64,000 bases of DNA from Nocardioides sp. QY071 (GTDB lineage Bacteria; Actinomycetota; Actinomycetes; Propionibacteriales; Nocardioidaceae). Every line of letters begins with the position of its first letter. Position 1 is the first letter of the stretch. Under the pieces are notes generated by a model. That model was not told the origin of the DNA, searched no databases, and saw only the letters and a list, made by a program, of their open reading frames with translations. Positions 40,426 to 48,672 of this stretch are shown in pieces. A program made the translations under genes and the position numbers. The stretch is from NCBI RefSeq assembly GCF_029961765.1, contig NZ_CP124681.1:3906001-3970000 (forward strand). Reading direction: 5' to 3'.

Positions 40426-41460
40426 TCAGCGCGGGACGAGGGCCCAGTAGTCGAGGTCGAGCAGCACGCCCGGGGCGTACTTCCCGTCCTCACCACGCAG
40501 CGTCATCGACTCGTCACGCCCCTTGGTCGCCACCAGCCGCAGCCGCAGCGCACCCACCCCCGGCGCCGCGGTCTCGGCCTTGTCCAGCACCTCGGACCAC
40601 GCATAGACCGTGTCGCCCGCGAACGCCGGCGCGGTGTGCGCACCCGCATTGATCGCAGCGACCAGCTGCGCGTTGGCCAGGCCGTTGAAGGACAGCGCCC
40701 GGGCCATCGAGATGATGTGGCCGCCGTACACCAGGTTGCGCCCGTCCGGGCGCGCCTCGGTGTTGAAGTGCACCTTCGCGGTGTTCTGCCACAGCCGGGT
40801 GGCCTGCTGGTGCTCCGACTCGGTCAGCGTGACACCGTCGACGTGGTCGATCCTCTCCCCCACGACGTAGTCGCCGAAGCGGTGCGGCTCACCGGCCGCG
40901 CCGAAGTCGTACTCGGAGAAGTCCAGCCCCTCGGGCACCACCAGGTCCGCGGGCGCCACGACCGACGCGAGCTCGGGTACGACGGCGGTCGGCGCCGGCG
41001 CATCGAGGTCCCGCTTGTGGACCATCACCCAGCGCGCCCACTCCAGCACGACCCGCTCACGCTGGTCGACCGCGGTGGAGCGGACGTAGACCACGCCGCT
41101 CTTGCCGTTCGAGTTCTGCTTGAGCCCGATCACCTCCGAGGTCGTGCTCAGGGTGTCACCGGGCACGACCGGGCGGTGGAACCGGCACTCGGCGTAGCCC
41201 AGGTTCGCGACCGCGTTCAACGACACGTCCGGGACGGTCTTGCCGAACGCGATGTGGAACGCGATCAGCTCCTCGACCGGATGCTGGTCCAGCCCGACCG
41301 ACGCGGCGAACACCGCCGAGGACGGCACGGCGAACCGGGTCGGGTAGATCGAGCCGTAGACGGCCCGGTCACCCTCGGTGACGGTGCGCGGCGTGGCGTG
41401 CCGGATGACCTGCCCGAGCGTGAAGTCCTCGAAGAAGTTGCCCGGGTTCGTCTTGCTCAC
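40426..41460 (-). CDS. mch: MaoC-like hydratase, probable mesaconyl-CoA hydratase
   Basis: A 344-residue double hot-dog enoyl-CoA hydratase. The N-terminal stretch SKTNPGNFFEDFTLGQVIRHATPRT and then FGKTVPDVSLNAVANLGYAE, VVPGDTLSTTSEVIGLKQN, NGKSGVVYV closely match mesaconyl-CoA hydratase (beta-methylmalyl-CoA dehydratase) of the ethylmalonyl-CoA pathway. The C-terminal half repeats the MaoC fold (GVTLTESEHQQATRLWQNTAKVHFN, YGGHIISMARALSFNGL). GTG at 41460 leaves 14 bp to the dehydrogenase gene. Together they would convert methylsuccinyl-CoA via mesaconyl-CoA to beta-methylmalyl-CoA. The other pathway genes (ccr, ecm) are not in the window. Confidence 0.82.
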   Translation of the reverse strand: MSKTNPGNFFEDFTLGQVIRHATPRTVTEGDRAVYGSIYPTRFAVPSSAVFAASVGLDQHPVEELIAFHIAFGKTVPDVSLNAVANLGYAECRFHRPVVPGDTLSTTSEVIGLKQNSNGKSGVVYVRSTAVDQRERVVLEWARWVMVHKRDLDAPAPTAVVPELASVVAPADLVVPEGLDFSEYDFGAAGEPHRFGDYVVGERIDHVDGVTLTESEHQQATRLWQNTAKVHFNTEARPDGRNLVYGGHIISMARALSFNGLANAQLVAAINAGAHTAPAFAGDTVYAWSEVLDKAETAAPGVGALRLRLVATKGRDESMTLRGEDGKYAPGVLLDLDYWALVPR

Positions 41461-41474
41461 CGCAGTCGCTCCAC

Positions 41475-42671
41475 TCACTTGAGCTTGTACTCCTTGAGGA
41501 GCTGGCGGCCGATGATCATCTTCTGGATGTCGGAGGTGCCCTCGCCGATGAGCATGAACTTGACCTCGCGCATCAGCCGCTCGATCTCGTACTCCTTGGA
41601 GTAGCCGTAGCCGCCGTGGATCCGGAAGGAGTCCTCGACGACCTCGTTGGCGTACTCCGAGGCGACCATCTTGGCCATGCCGGCCTCGACGTCCATCCGC
41701 TTGCCGGTGTCCTTGAGACGAGCGGCGCGGACCATCATGTTGTGCGCGACCTCGACCTTGGTCGCCATCTCGGCGATCCGGAACAGCACCGCCTGGTGCT
41801 CGGCGATGACCTTGCCGAAGGTCTTGCGCTGCTGGGCGTAGGCCACACCGAGCTCGAAGCCGCGCCACGCCAGGCCGCACGCACGGGCGGCGACGTTGAC
41901 CCGGCCGACCTCGACGCCGTCCATCATCTGGAAGAAGCCCTTGCCCGGCTCGCCGCCGAGGATCTGGTCGGCGGCGATCTGGTGGCCCTCGAGGATGAGC
42001 TCGGTCGTCTCGACGCCCTTGTAGCCCATCTTGTCGATCTTGCCGGGCACGGTGACGCCCTGGGCGGTCTCGCCGAACCCGGCCTCCTTCTCGACGAGGA
42101 AGGTGGTCATGTTCTTGTAGACACTGTCGGCGCCCTCGTCGGTCTTGACGAGCAGCGCGACCAGCGTGGAGCTGGCGCCGTTGGTCAGCCACATCTTCTG
42201 GCCGGTGATGGAGTACGAGCCGTCGGCCTGCTTGGTGGCCTTGGTCGACACGGCCGACACGTCGGAGCCCAGGCCGGGCTCGGACATCGAGAACGCGCCG
42301 CGGACCTCGCCGGTCGCCATGCGGGGCAGGTACTTCTGCTTCTGCTCCTCGGTGCCGTGCTGCATGAGCAGGTAGGCCACGATGAAGTGGGTGTTGATGA
42401 CGCCCGACACGCTCATCCAGCCGCGGGCGATCTCCTCGACCACCAGGGCGTAGGTCAGCAGGGACTCGCCCAGGCCGCCGAACTCCTCAGGGATGGTCAG
42501 ACCGAAGACGCCCAGCTCCTTGAGACCGTCGACGATCTCCTGCGGGTAGGTGTCGGAGTGCTCGAGCTCCTGGGCGACCGGGATGATCTGCTCGTCCACG
42601 AAGACGCGCACGGCCTTCAGGATCTCGGACTGGTCCTCGGTGAGGCCTTCGGTCTGACAAAGCCGGGTCAT
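41475..42671 (-). CDS. mcd: Acyl-CoA dehydrogenase, probable methylsuccinyl-CoA dehydrogenase
   Basis: A 398-residue FAD-dependent dehydrogenase. Family signatures: AFSMSEPGLGSDVSAV (FAD/substrate), KMWLTNGASSTLVALLVKT, GRVNVAARACGLAWRGFELGVAYAQQRKTFGK, and the C-terminal RIHGGYGYSKEYEIERLMREVKFMLIGEGTSDIQK, which holds the catalytic-base region (EGTSDIQ). Overall sequence resembles the about 400-residue actinobacterial Mcd proteins more than general fatty-acid dehydrogenases, and the hydratase partner supports this. Start ATG at 42671 follows GGGTTCCC; upstream 150 bp to the next divergent gene holds the promoter. A general acyl-CoA dehydrogenase remains possible. Confidence 0.82.
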   Translation of the reverse strand: MTRLCQTEGLTEDQSEILKAVRVFVDEQIIPVAQELEHSDTYPQEIVDGLKELGVFGLTIPEEFGGLGESLLTYALVVEEIARGWMSVSGVINTHFIVAYLLMQHGTEEQKQKYLPRMATGEVRGAFSMSEPGLGSDVSAVSTKATKQADGSYSITGQKMWLTNGASSTLVALLVKTDEGADSVYKNMTTFLVEKEAGFGETAQGVTVPGKIDKMGYKGVETTELILEGHQIAADQILGGEPGKGFFQMMDGVEVGRVNVAARACGLAWRGFELGVAYAQQRKTFGKVIAEHQAVLFRIAEMATKVEVAHNMMVRAARLKDTGKRMDVEAGMAKMVASEYANEVVEDSFRIHGGYGYSKEYEIERLMREVKFMLIGEGTSDIQKMIIGRQLLKEYKLK

Positions 42672-42822
42672 CGGGTTCCCTTTCGCTGGTGGTGCCGGAC
42701 CGCACTGTACCGGCGGGTAGGCATCCCCCGACCCTACGAACGGGGGGCGAGACCGGCGACGTGAGACATGTCACCGCAGCGACGGAAACCCGCTCCCCGG
42801 CCGGGAACCTAGCCTTGTCGTC

Positions 42823-43110
42823 ATGAGCGAGTACGACGCCCCGGCCACCCAGCCCGACGCCGACCTCACCGCCGCGCTGCGCGAGTTCAGCACCTCCGTC
42901 GCGGCCTTCACCGCCGCCGTCGCCGACCTCGACCGGGTGGTCGAGCGGGCCGACGGCCTGCTCACCCGCGCCGACAAGCTCCTCGCGCCGCTCGCGGCCA
43001 CGCAGCAGGTCGGCGACCAGCTCAAGGTCGCCGGTCAGCTCGCCTCTCAGGTCGCCTCGGCGGCGGTCAAGCGGGGCGTGGCGGCCGCGAAGACGGTGAC
43101 GGGGCCGTAG
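42823..43110 (+). CDS. Small alanine-rich helical protein
   Basis: A 95-residue hydrophilic-to-amphipathic protein of Ala/Asp/Leu/Val. Residues 14-60 form a long helix with heptad spacing (ADLTAALREFSTSVAAFTAAVADLDRVVERADGLLTRADKLLAPL), then VGDQLKVAGQLASQVASAAVKRG. The pattern recalls small methyl-accepting-like or phasin-like helical proteins. No family recognised. ATG at 42823; the start lies 151 bp from the divergent acyl-CoA dehydrogenase. Real gene status is supported by coding-like composition and clean boundaries only. Confidence 0.65.
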   Translation: MSEYDAPATQPDADLTAALREFSTSVAAFTAAVADLDRVVERADGLLTRADKLLAPLAATQQVGDQLKVAGQLASQVASAAVKRGVAAAKTVTGP

Positions 43111-43157
43111 GGCGGCCTCACGCCCCACGACCCCGTCGACTGGGATCCCTCCCCCGT

Positions 43158-43179
43158 TGAGCCCGGCCGGGCCGGCTCA
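43158..43179. terminator. GC-rich hairpin
   Basis: TGAGCCCGGCC and GGGCCGGCTCA pair with one internal mismatch region to form an approximately 10-bp stem, between the small helical protein and the convergent EEP-PLD gene. Probable terminator without a T-run. Confidence 0.5.
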
Positions 43180-43190
43180 GCCGGTGCGGC

Positions 43191-44549
43191 TCAGATGGTG
43201 CGGCCCACCGCCGCGAAGAACCGGATGAACATCTCGTCGTAGCCGAACTGGTCCGAGCGGACCTGCGCCGCCGAGCCGGCACGCTTCTGCTCCTTGGTCA
43301 CCCAGACGCGGTTGAAGTCAATGCGCACCGCACGGGTGCCGCCCGAGGTGCTGGCGAGCACGAGCGCCTTCGGCATGCCGTAGTGGCTCCAGGCCGTCTT
43401 CCGCTTGGCCCACGACTTGTGCTTCTTCTTGGTGCCGAGCAGCTTGGCGAGCTTGCGGTCGAGGTCGGTGGCCCTGCTGTTGCCGGTGATGATCTGGACC
43501 TCGACGCCGCGGGCCCGGGCGTTCACGATCGCGCGGTAGACGCTCTTGCCGCTGAGCCTCTTGGTCGCGAGGTGCAGCGCGGAGCCCGGAGGCGCCTGGT
43601 TGATGGCGCTGCGCACCAGGCGCATGGTCGCCTTCTTGTCGTCCTTGTTGGACATCCAGCCCGGCGCGAACGCACCGGCACGCGGCCCGACGTTGCCGAG
43701 GTCGACGGTGAGCATCTTGTGGTCCGAGTACAGCTCGGTCGTGGTCAGGTTCGTGACCGGCAGCAGCGGGTCGCCCTGGTAGAGGTACGCGTGGTCGATC
43801 ACCGCGCCGCTGTCGTGGGTCGCCGGCGCGACGCCGAACAGGTCGAAGGCGTTGACCAGGCCCATCGCCGCGATCTCGTTGCGCGGGTAGGCGGTGCTGC
43901 GGAAGTTCACGTTCACGTCTCCGGCCATGAGCACGGGACCGCTGGCCGACAGCGTCTGCGCGAGCGCCGCCATCCGCTGGTACGACGGCAGCGTGATCCC
44001 CGGCGTGTACGCCGTCACGGGCGCGAAGTGCACCGCGACGACCGAGACCGTGCGGCCCTCGGCGTTGCGCAGCGTGGCCCAGTTCGCGTAGCGCACGCCC
44101 CAGTGGACCTTCTGCTTCTTCGACTTCCCCCACACGTTGCTGATGTTGTAGGTGCCGGCCGCGATCTTGGTCCACCGCGCCGTGTCCCACACGACGGCGG
44201 TGGCGCCCGTGTAGGTGCCGGGCGTGCGCTGGATGGCATAGCCCGGAGGAGCCAGCATCGCGTCGGGGCGACTGGAGACCTCGTTGTAGGTGATGAAGTC
44301 CGGGAGCTGGGCGAACACCTGGCCGAGGTCCGACGCAGTGCGGTCCAGTGACATGCCGGACTTGATGTTGGCCTGGACCAGGCGCACCCCGCCGGTGCCC
44401 GGGTCGGCCTCGGCGGCCGTCTTCTCGAGGCCACCCCTGCCGCCGCCGGTGCCTGCCGCGGCGAGGACGAGGAGGGTCGCGAGGACCGCGAGCGCCGTGA
44501 CCGTCGCCGGTAGGGCACGAAGCCATCGAAGCGAGCTCAGCGTGCGCAT
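43191..44549 (-). CDS. Secreted EEP phosphodiesterase fused to a degenerate PLD-like domain
   Basis: A 452-residue exported protein. Signal anchor WLRALPATVTALAVLATLLVLAAAG is followed by an EEP domain at about 55-285: LVQANIKSGMSLD, YNEVSSRPD, VAVHFAPVTA, LMAGDVNVNFRS and TTELYSDHKMLTVD. The C-terminal 160 residues resemble one phospholipase D repeat (MRLVRSAINQAPPGSALHLATKR, ARGVEVQIITGNSR), but the HxK motif reads MPK and the Asp is absent, so it should be inactive or only bind ligand. ATG at 44549; an upstream Met (44591) is less likely because the signal peptide starts after MRTLSSLRW. EEP-PLD fusions are uncommon. Confidence 0.8.
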   Translation of the reverse strand: MRTLSSLRWLRALPATVTALAVLATLLVLAAAGTGGGRGGLEKTAAEADPGTGGVRLVQANIKSGMSLDRTASDLGQVFAQLPDFITYNEVSSRPDAMLAPPGYAIQRTPGTYTGATAVVWDTARWTKIAAGTYNISNVWGKSKKQKVHWGVRYANWATLRNAEGRTVSVVAVHFAPVTAYTPGITLPSYQRMAALAQTLSASGPVLMAGDVNVNFRSTAYPRNEIAAMGLVNAFDLFGVAPATHDSGAVIDHAYLYQGDPLLPVTNLTTTELYSDHKMLTVDLGNVGPRAGAFAPGWMSNKDDKKATMRLVRSAINQAPPGSALHLATKRLSGKSVYRAIVNARARGVEVQIITGNSRATDLDRKLAKLLGTKKKHKSWAKRKTAWSHYGMPKALVLASTSGGTRAVRIDFNRVWVTKEQKRAGSAAQVRSDQFGYDEMFIRFFAAVGRTI

Positions 44550-44667
44550 GGGACCTCCCGATTCACGGTGCGAAATGCACCGAGCGAACAATTTCCTCAG
44601 GAATCACATCAGTAACAACTTCAACATGGCAATACAGCGCGAATAACTACAATGATGTAATTCGGTT

Positions 44668-44685
44668 AATTACACCCGTGTAATT
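44668..44685. promoter_or_regulatory. Palindrome AATTACAC-CC-GTGTAATT
   Basis: An 18-bp inverted repeat with perfect 8-bp arms in an AT-rich gap of 270 bp, 119-136 bp upstream of the EEP-PLD gene. The half-site word TGTAATTC also occurs at 44656-44663. It overlaps the start of the hairpin at 44675-44703. Probable regulator binding site; regulator not identified. Confidence 0.45.
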
Positions 44686-44703
44686 CATGCCGGAATACAC
44701 GGG
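44675..44703 (-). terminator. Hairpin downstream of the sulfotransferase operon
   Basis: CCCGTGTAATTC (44675-44686) and GAATACACGGG (44693-44703) pair over 11 bp with one bulged A and loop ATGCCG. It lies 119 bp after the stop of the last gene in the sulfotransferase cluster and could terminate it; part overlaps the palindrome at 44668-44685. Confidence 0.4.
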
Positions 44704-44821
44704 GGCCCGGAAAAGGAATGCGCGCGAATTCCTGCGGCCCTTCGGCGTGCCGGAGCCCGACCTGAGCGGTCGCGCAGGGCCAGCCGGGTCGGCCAGGATC
44801 AGCGCAGGGTCAGGCGCAGGA

Positions 44822-45904
44822 TCAGCGGCGGCGCAGCGCGCCGAGCAGGCCGCGCCTGCCGGTCGCGGGCTCGGGACCCGCGCCGACCCGCAGCTCGCGC
44901 ACGTCGGCGAGCATCGTCGCGACCAGATCGGTGGCGGCGTCGGCAACCTCGGCATCGGTCACCGTGTCCGGCGTACGACGCGCCGGCAGCTCGGCGGGGA
45001 TCTCCAACCGGGCGAGGTCCCCCACGACGTCGACGGGGTGCTCGCGCAGGTAGGCCAGTGCGGCGTCGTTGCGGGCGCGGCACTCCTCGATGCGGTCGGG
45101 CTGGGGCCAGAACTTCTCCCCCTTGCGCGGGACCAGCCGCTCGTCGGCGAGGAAGGTGCGGATGAACATGCCGCGGTCGCGGGCGGCGCCGAGCGACTTG
45201 CGGGCGACCAGGTGCTCGTTGACCCGGCGCAGCACCTCGGCCTCGACCACGCCCATCGACTCGTTGGGGAAGGACTGACTCAGGTCGTAGGCGTCCGCGC
45301 TCAGGCCGAGCAGCCCGGCGAAGCGGTGCCAGATCTCCTCGCGCGGGGCGGTCGTGTCGAGCGGCAGGACGTGGATCCGCTCGTGGGGCACGGCCGCGGA
45401 CCAGCGCTGGAGCACCAGGTGCAGGTCGAGGGTGCGCCAGTTCCACACGTCGCGCGGGTCCTCGGAGACCTCGCGCGAGTAGTCGGCCATCGGCGCGGTG
45501 CCGCGGTTCTTCAGGCTCTCCTGCCAGCTCGCCGTGAACAGCCCGAGCAGGTCGCGCGCGGTGATCACGACGTGCACCTCGGCCGGGGCGAGCTGCTCGG
45601 CCATCCGCGTCGCCTGCTCGGCACTCGCGGCGGCGAAGAACTCGTGGGTGACCAGCGCGTCGCCGTCGTGGCTCGCGATCTCGGCCCGCAGCCGCTCCCA
45701 GGCGGTGCGGTGCTCCTCGGACGCCTTCGGCAGCCGCGGGTCCTCACGGACGATCCGGCTGGTCCACAGGTGGTCGAACCGGCCGAGGCCGGGCAGCAGC
45801 ACCCCGTCGGCGAGCAGCTGCTCGCGCGAGCCCCAGACGATGGTCTGGAGGTAGGTGGTGGCCGTCTTGGGCAGCCCGATGTGGACGAAGACGCGACGTG
45901 CCAT
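44822..45904 (-). CDS. Sulfotransferase family protein
   Basis: A 360-residue cytoplasmic PAPS-dependent sulfotransferase-like enzyme. The 5'-phosphosulfate loop is at the N-terminus, VFVHIGLPKTATTYLQTIVW, and the 3'-phosphate region is represented by VVITARDLLGLFTASWQESLKN. The body contains WRTLDLHLVLQRWSAAVP and PLDTTAPREEIWHRFAGLLGL. A second, divergent copy lies at 48.7-49.7 kb (HVGTMKSGTSFLQ). Such enzymes sulfate glycans or lipids at the cell surface. The gene ends the minus-strand cluster with DUF6752, LicD-MT and glycosyltransferase genes. Confidence 0.82.
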   Translation of the reverse strand: MARRVFVHIGLPKTATTYLQTIVWGSREQLLADGVLLPGLGRFDHLWTSRIVREDPRLPKASEEHRTAWERLRAEIASHDGDALVTHEFFAAASAEQATRMAEQLAPAEVHVVITARDLLGLFTASWQESLKNRGTAPMADYSREVSEDPRDVWNWRTLDLHLVLQRWSAAVPHERIHVLPLDTTAPREEIWHRFAGLLGLSADAYDLSQSFPNESMGVVEAEVLRRVNEHLVARKSLGAARDRGMFIRTFLADERLVPRKGEKFWPQPDRIEECRARNDAALAYLREHPVDVVGDLARLEIPAELPARRTPDTVTDAEVADAATDLVATMLADVRELRVGAGPEPATGRRGLLGALRRR

Positions 45905-45921
45905 GTGAACGGTCCCCGGCC

Positions 45922-46149
45922 TCAGAGGCTCTTGTCGAACGCCTCGATCGCCTCGGCGATGCGGGCCTCGTCGCGCTGGGCGATCGGGATCAGCAGCTCC
46001 TGGACGACGTCGACCAGCTCGGCCATCCGCACGTAGTGCCGCTGCAGCTCGGCGACCTCGGTCTCGAGCGTCTCGATCCGCAGCCGCTGGGCGCGGACGG
46101 TGGCGAACAGGTTCCAGCGATTCTGGGTCATCTTCTCTTCTTCACGCAT
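45922..46149 (-). CDS. DUF6752-type short coiled-coil protein
   Basis: A 75-residue protein, almost entirely coiled coil (RIETLETEVAELQRHYVRMAELVDVVQELLIPIAQRDEARIAEAIEAF). The C-terminal pattern ELVDVVxELLxPxAxRDExRxxEAL matches short actinobacterial proteins (DUF6752) frequently found beside sulfotransferase genes. ATG at 46149 or 46131 (better spaced AAGAG) could start it. Lies 6 bp after the LicD-methyltransferase stop. Perhaps an oligomerising partner of the neighbouring transferases. Confidence 0.72.
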   Translation of the reverse strand: MREEEKMTQNRWNLFATVRAQRLRIETLETEVAELQRHYVRMAELVDVVQELLIPIAQRDEARIAEAIEAFDKSL

Positions 46150-46155
46150 CGACTC

Positions 46156-47697
46156 TCACCATTCCGCCACGACGACGGCCCGCCCGGCCCGGCCCGGAGC
46201 GCCGGGCTCGACGTCCGTGGACAGGACCGAGCCTCCGAACCGCCCGATCGAGGCGAGAACCCCGTCGAGGGAGACAGGATACAAACCCTCCCCCGCCTCA
46301 CCCTCGCCCGTCGCGAACTCGGTGTGCAGCCGGCCGCCGCCGCGCAGCGCCATCGCCGCGAAGCGCAGCAGGCCCTCCCGGCCGCGTTCGGTGGTCGCGT
46401 CCAGCACGTGGCGTGCGAGCATCGCCCGCGGCCCGTCCTCGCGGGCGACCCGCGCACCCTCGCCGAGGACCGAGCGCAGCTGGGTCAGGCTGATCATCCG
46501 TACGTCGAGCGAGGCGCCCTCGCGCCCGGCGACCCGGCCGGCCTTGCGCAGCGTCAGCGGCACGTAGTCGTAGGCGGTGGTGCGGAAGCCCGCACGGGCC
46601 AGGTGCAGCGCGTCGCTCCCCCGTCCCGCGCCGACGTCGAGGACGTGGGTGCCCTCGGCGGTGTCGGCGGCCAGGCGGAGGGCGAGGTCGGAGGCGGGCG
46701 CGTTGACGTCGCCCTTGCGGTGGGCCTGGTTGGTCTGCCAGTCGCGACGGTACGGCGAGAGCCCGCGGAACCAGTTGTCGAGCCGGGTCTTGACCTCGGT
46801 GGAGGTCTCGAACTTGAACGCGGGGTCCGGGACCTTCCAGTGCGGCCCGTACATCGCCACGAGGAGCCGCTCGGGCACGGCCGGGGCCGGGAACTCGTGG
46901 CCCGCGAGGGTCACCGTCGAGAGCGGGAAGATCCACTCCTCGCGGAACTCCACGCCCACCTCTCCCATCAGGTAGAGCAACCCGTCGCCGGCGAAGAAGC
47001 CGCCGAACAGGTCGAGGCCGCGCACCGACCCGTCGCTCTCCTCGACGTCGATGCGGAACGCACCGCCGCTGTAGCGGAAGGTCGCCATGCCGTGCGCGGC
47101 CAGTGCGCGCTGGAGCCGGAACGACTCGCGCACCACGTCGACGGGCGAGCTGTGCCGCGAGACGTAGCCGAGGTCGGCGTCGGAGTCGTGACCGAGGAAG
47201 TCCTGCTCGCGCACCGCGCCCAGCAGCGTGCCGTACGCCGGGAACGCCGCGATCCCCTCGTCCTCGAGGATCGCGATCACCCGGTGCATCGCCTCGAGGA
47301 GCGGCTCGAGCTGGTCGCCGGTGCGCACCGAGAACTCGGGGTGGAAGCGGCCGGACTTGTCGAGCGCGATCGGCAGCCCCGACTTGTTGACGAAGGCGAT
47401 CCGCTCCTCGGCGGTGCCGAAGGTGGTCTCCTCGTCGTGCACGACCGTGCCGGCCACGTGGTCGCGCACCTGCAGCCGGGTCGGGCCGTCGAGGAAGCGC
47501 ACCATCCGCTCGGGCCACGCGACCCGCCGCTCGCCGGGCACGCCCGAGGGCGCGTCCTCGGTGTCGCGCACCGACCAGAACGACCAGATCCGGCGCTCGT
47601 CGAAGAGCACGTCCAGCGCGCGGTCCTCCTCGACGCCGGCGAGCACCAGGCCCGTGGTGTCGACGGTCGTGACAGCCGGGCCCGTCGGTTCGGTCAT
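46156..47697 (-). CDS. LicD-like transferase fused to a methyltransferase
   Basis: A 513-residue protein. Residues about 130-320 carry a LicD/fukutin-type nucleotidyltransferase-like domain (FPAYGTLLGAVREQDFLGHDSDADLGY, with the paired Asp; then WIFPLSTVTLAGHEFPAP and RLLVAMYGPHW). Residues about 350-510 hold a class I SAM methyltransferase (THVLDVGAGRGSDALHLARAGFRTTAYDYVPL). The first 120 residues are a short uncharacterised beta domain. LicD proteins transfer phosphocholine or similar groups to surface glycans; fusion to a methyltransferase suggests decoration and methylation by one protein. Spacing of 13 bp to the glycosyltransferase gene indicates one operon. Confidence 0.78.
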   Translation of the reverse strand: MTEPTGPAVTTVDTTGLVLAGVEEDRALDVLFDERRIWSFWSVRDTEDAPSGVPGERRVAWPERMVRFLDGPTRLQVRDHVAGTVVHDEETTFGTAEERIAFVNKSGLPIALDKSGRFHPEFSVRTGDQLEPLLEAMHRVIAILEDEGIAAFPAYGTLLGAVREQDFLGHDSDADLGYVSRHSSPVDVVRESFRLQRALAAHGMATFRYSGGAFRIDVEESDGSVRGLDLFGGFFAGDGLLYLMGEVGVEFREEWIFPLSTVTLAGHEFPAPAVPERLLVAMYGPHWKVPDPAFKFETSTEVKTRLDNWFRGLSPYRRDWQTNQAHRKGDVNAPASDLALRLAADTAEGTHVLDVGAGRGSDALHLARAGFRTTAYDYVPLTLRKAGRVAGREGASLDVRMISLTQLRSVLGEGARVAREDGPRAMLARHVLDATTERGREGLLRFAAMALRGGGRLHTEFATGEGEAGEGLYPVSLDGVLASIGRFGGSVLSTDVEPGAPGRAGRAVVVAEW

Positions 47698-47709
47698 GGG
47701 GTCACCCTG

Positions 47710-48672
47710 TCAGAAGAGGTCGCGCAGGCGATCGGGGATCCGGACGTACGGCGGCTTCACCAGCGCGAGGTGCTGCCCCGCGCCCGTGGCCCGCCACAGG
47801 TCGCCCTCGTTCTGCACGATCGACTCGAGCCGCTTCGGCCCCGGCCGGAACTTGCCGATCTCGTCGGCGGCCACGGCCTGCTCCACCTGCGCGGCCGCGG
47901 TGCGCAGCGCCTCGACGATCTCGTCAGTCGGCCGACTCCAGCTCGACTTCACCGCGCGGCCCTCGTCGACCGCGGCCCGGTGGCGGTGCTCGGCGAGGAG
48001 CTCGAGCTGGCCGAGGTCGGCGAACTTGAAGTGGAACATGAACAGCTCCGGGTCCGGCGCGAAGGGGTGCTTGATGCCGTGGGAGGCATGGCCCCAGTCG
48101 GCGTCGACCCACTTGAGGGCCGGCTTGCACATCAACGGCGTGAACCGGGCGAACTCGCGCTGGCGCAGCAGCGAGGGCGCGTCGAAGTCGAGGGCCGGCT
48201 CGACTCCGATCCGGTGGATCACGTTGTAGCCCAGGACGCCGGCGACGTCGGTCCCCTGCCGGGCGGCGGCGAAGTGGCGCAGCGAGGCGTGCACCGCCGG
48301 GTCGGCGACGACGAACTCGTCCGCGTCGGCGAGCAGGACGGCGTCGTAGGCGAAGAGCAGGGACTTCGCCAGGCCGCTCAGGATGCCGATCCGGGACGGC
48401 TCGAAGGAGTACTTGTCGAGGTAGGGCAGCCGCAACACCGTGCAGGGCAGGTCGTCGGTCGACCCGTCGGCGCTGTGGTCGTCGATGACGAAGACGTCCT
48501 CGGCGCCGAGCTGGCGCCGGTAGTGCTCGACCCAGTGCCGCAGCACCGGTCCGCTGTCGCGGGTCATGGTGATCACCGCGACCCGCGGCAGGCCGTCGCC
48601 CGAGGGCCGGTCGGTGGTGGCGGGGCCGGGGCCCGGCGCCGCACCCGTCTCGCGACGTCCGCGCCACTTCAT
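47710..48672 (-). CDS. Glycosyltransferase family 2/92-like protein
   Basis: A 320-residue cytoplasmic glycosyltransferase-like protein. Core: VAVITMTRDSGPVLRHWVEHYRRQLGAEDVFVIDDHSADGS (nucleotide-sugar binding), then AVLLADADEFVVAD with the metal-binding DxD, and HASHGIKHPFAPDPELFMFHFKFAD. This resembles GT92/DUF4422-type enzymes acting on surface glycans. ATG at 48672 overlaps the sulfotransferase stop in ATGA. It is probably the sugar-adding step of this cluster; donor and acceptor unknown. Confidence 0.8.
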   Translation of the reverse strand: MKWRGRRETGAAPGPGPATTDRPSGDGLPRVAVITMTRDSGPVLRHWVEHYRRQLGAEDVFVIDDHSADGSTDDLPCTVLRLPYLDKYSFEPSRIGILSGLAKSLLFAYDAVLLADADEFVVADPAVHASLRHFAAARQGTDVAGVLGYNVIHRIGVEPALDFDAPSLLRQREFARFTPLMCKPALKWVDADWGHASHGIKHPFAPDPELFMFHFKFADLGQLELLAEHRHRAAVDEGRAVKSSWSRPTDEIVEALRTAAAQVEQAVAADEIGKFRPGPKRLESIVQNEGDLWRATGAGQHLALVKPPYVRIPDRLRDLF

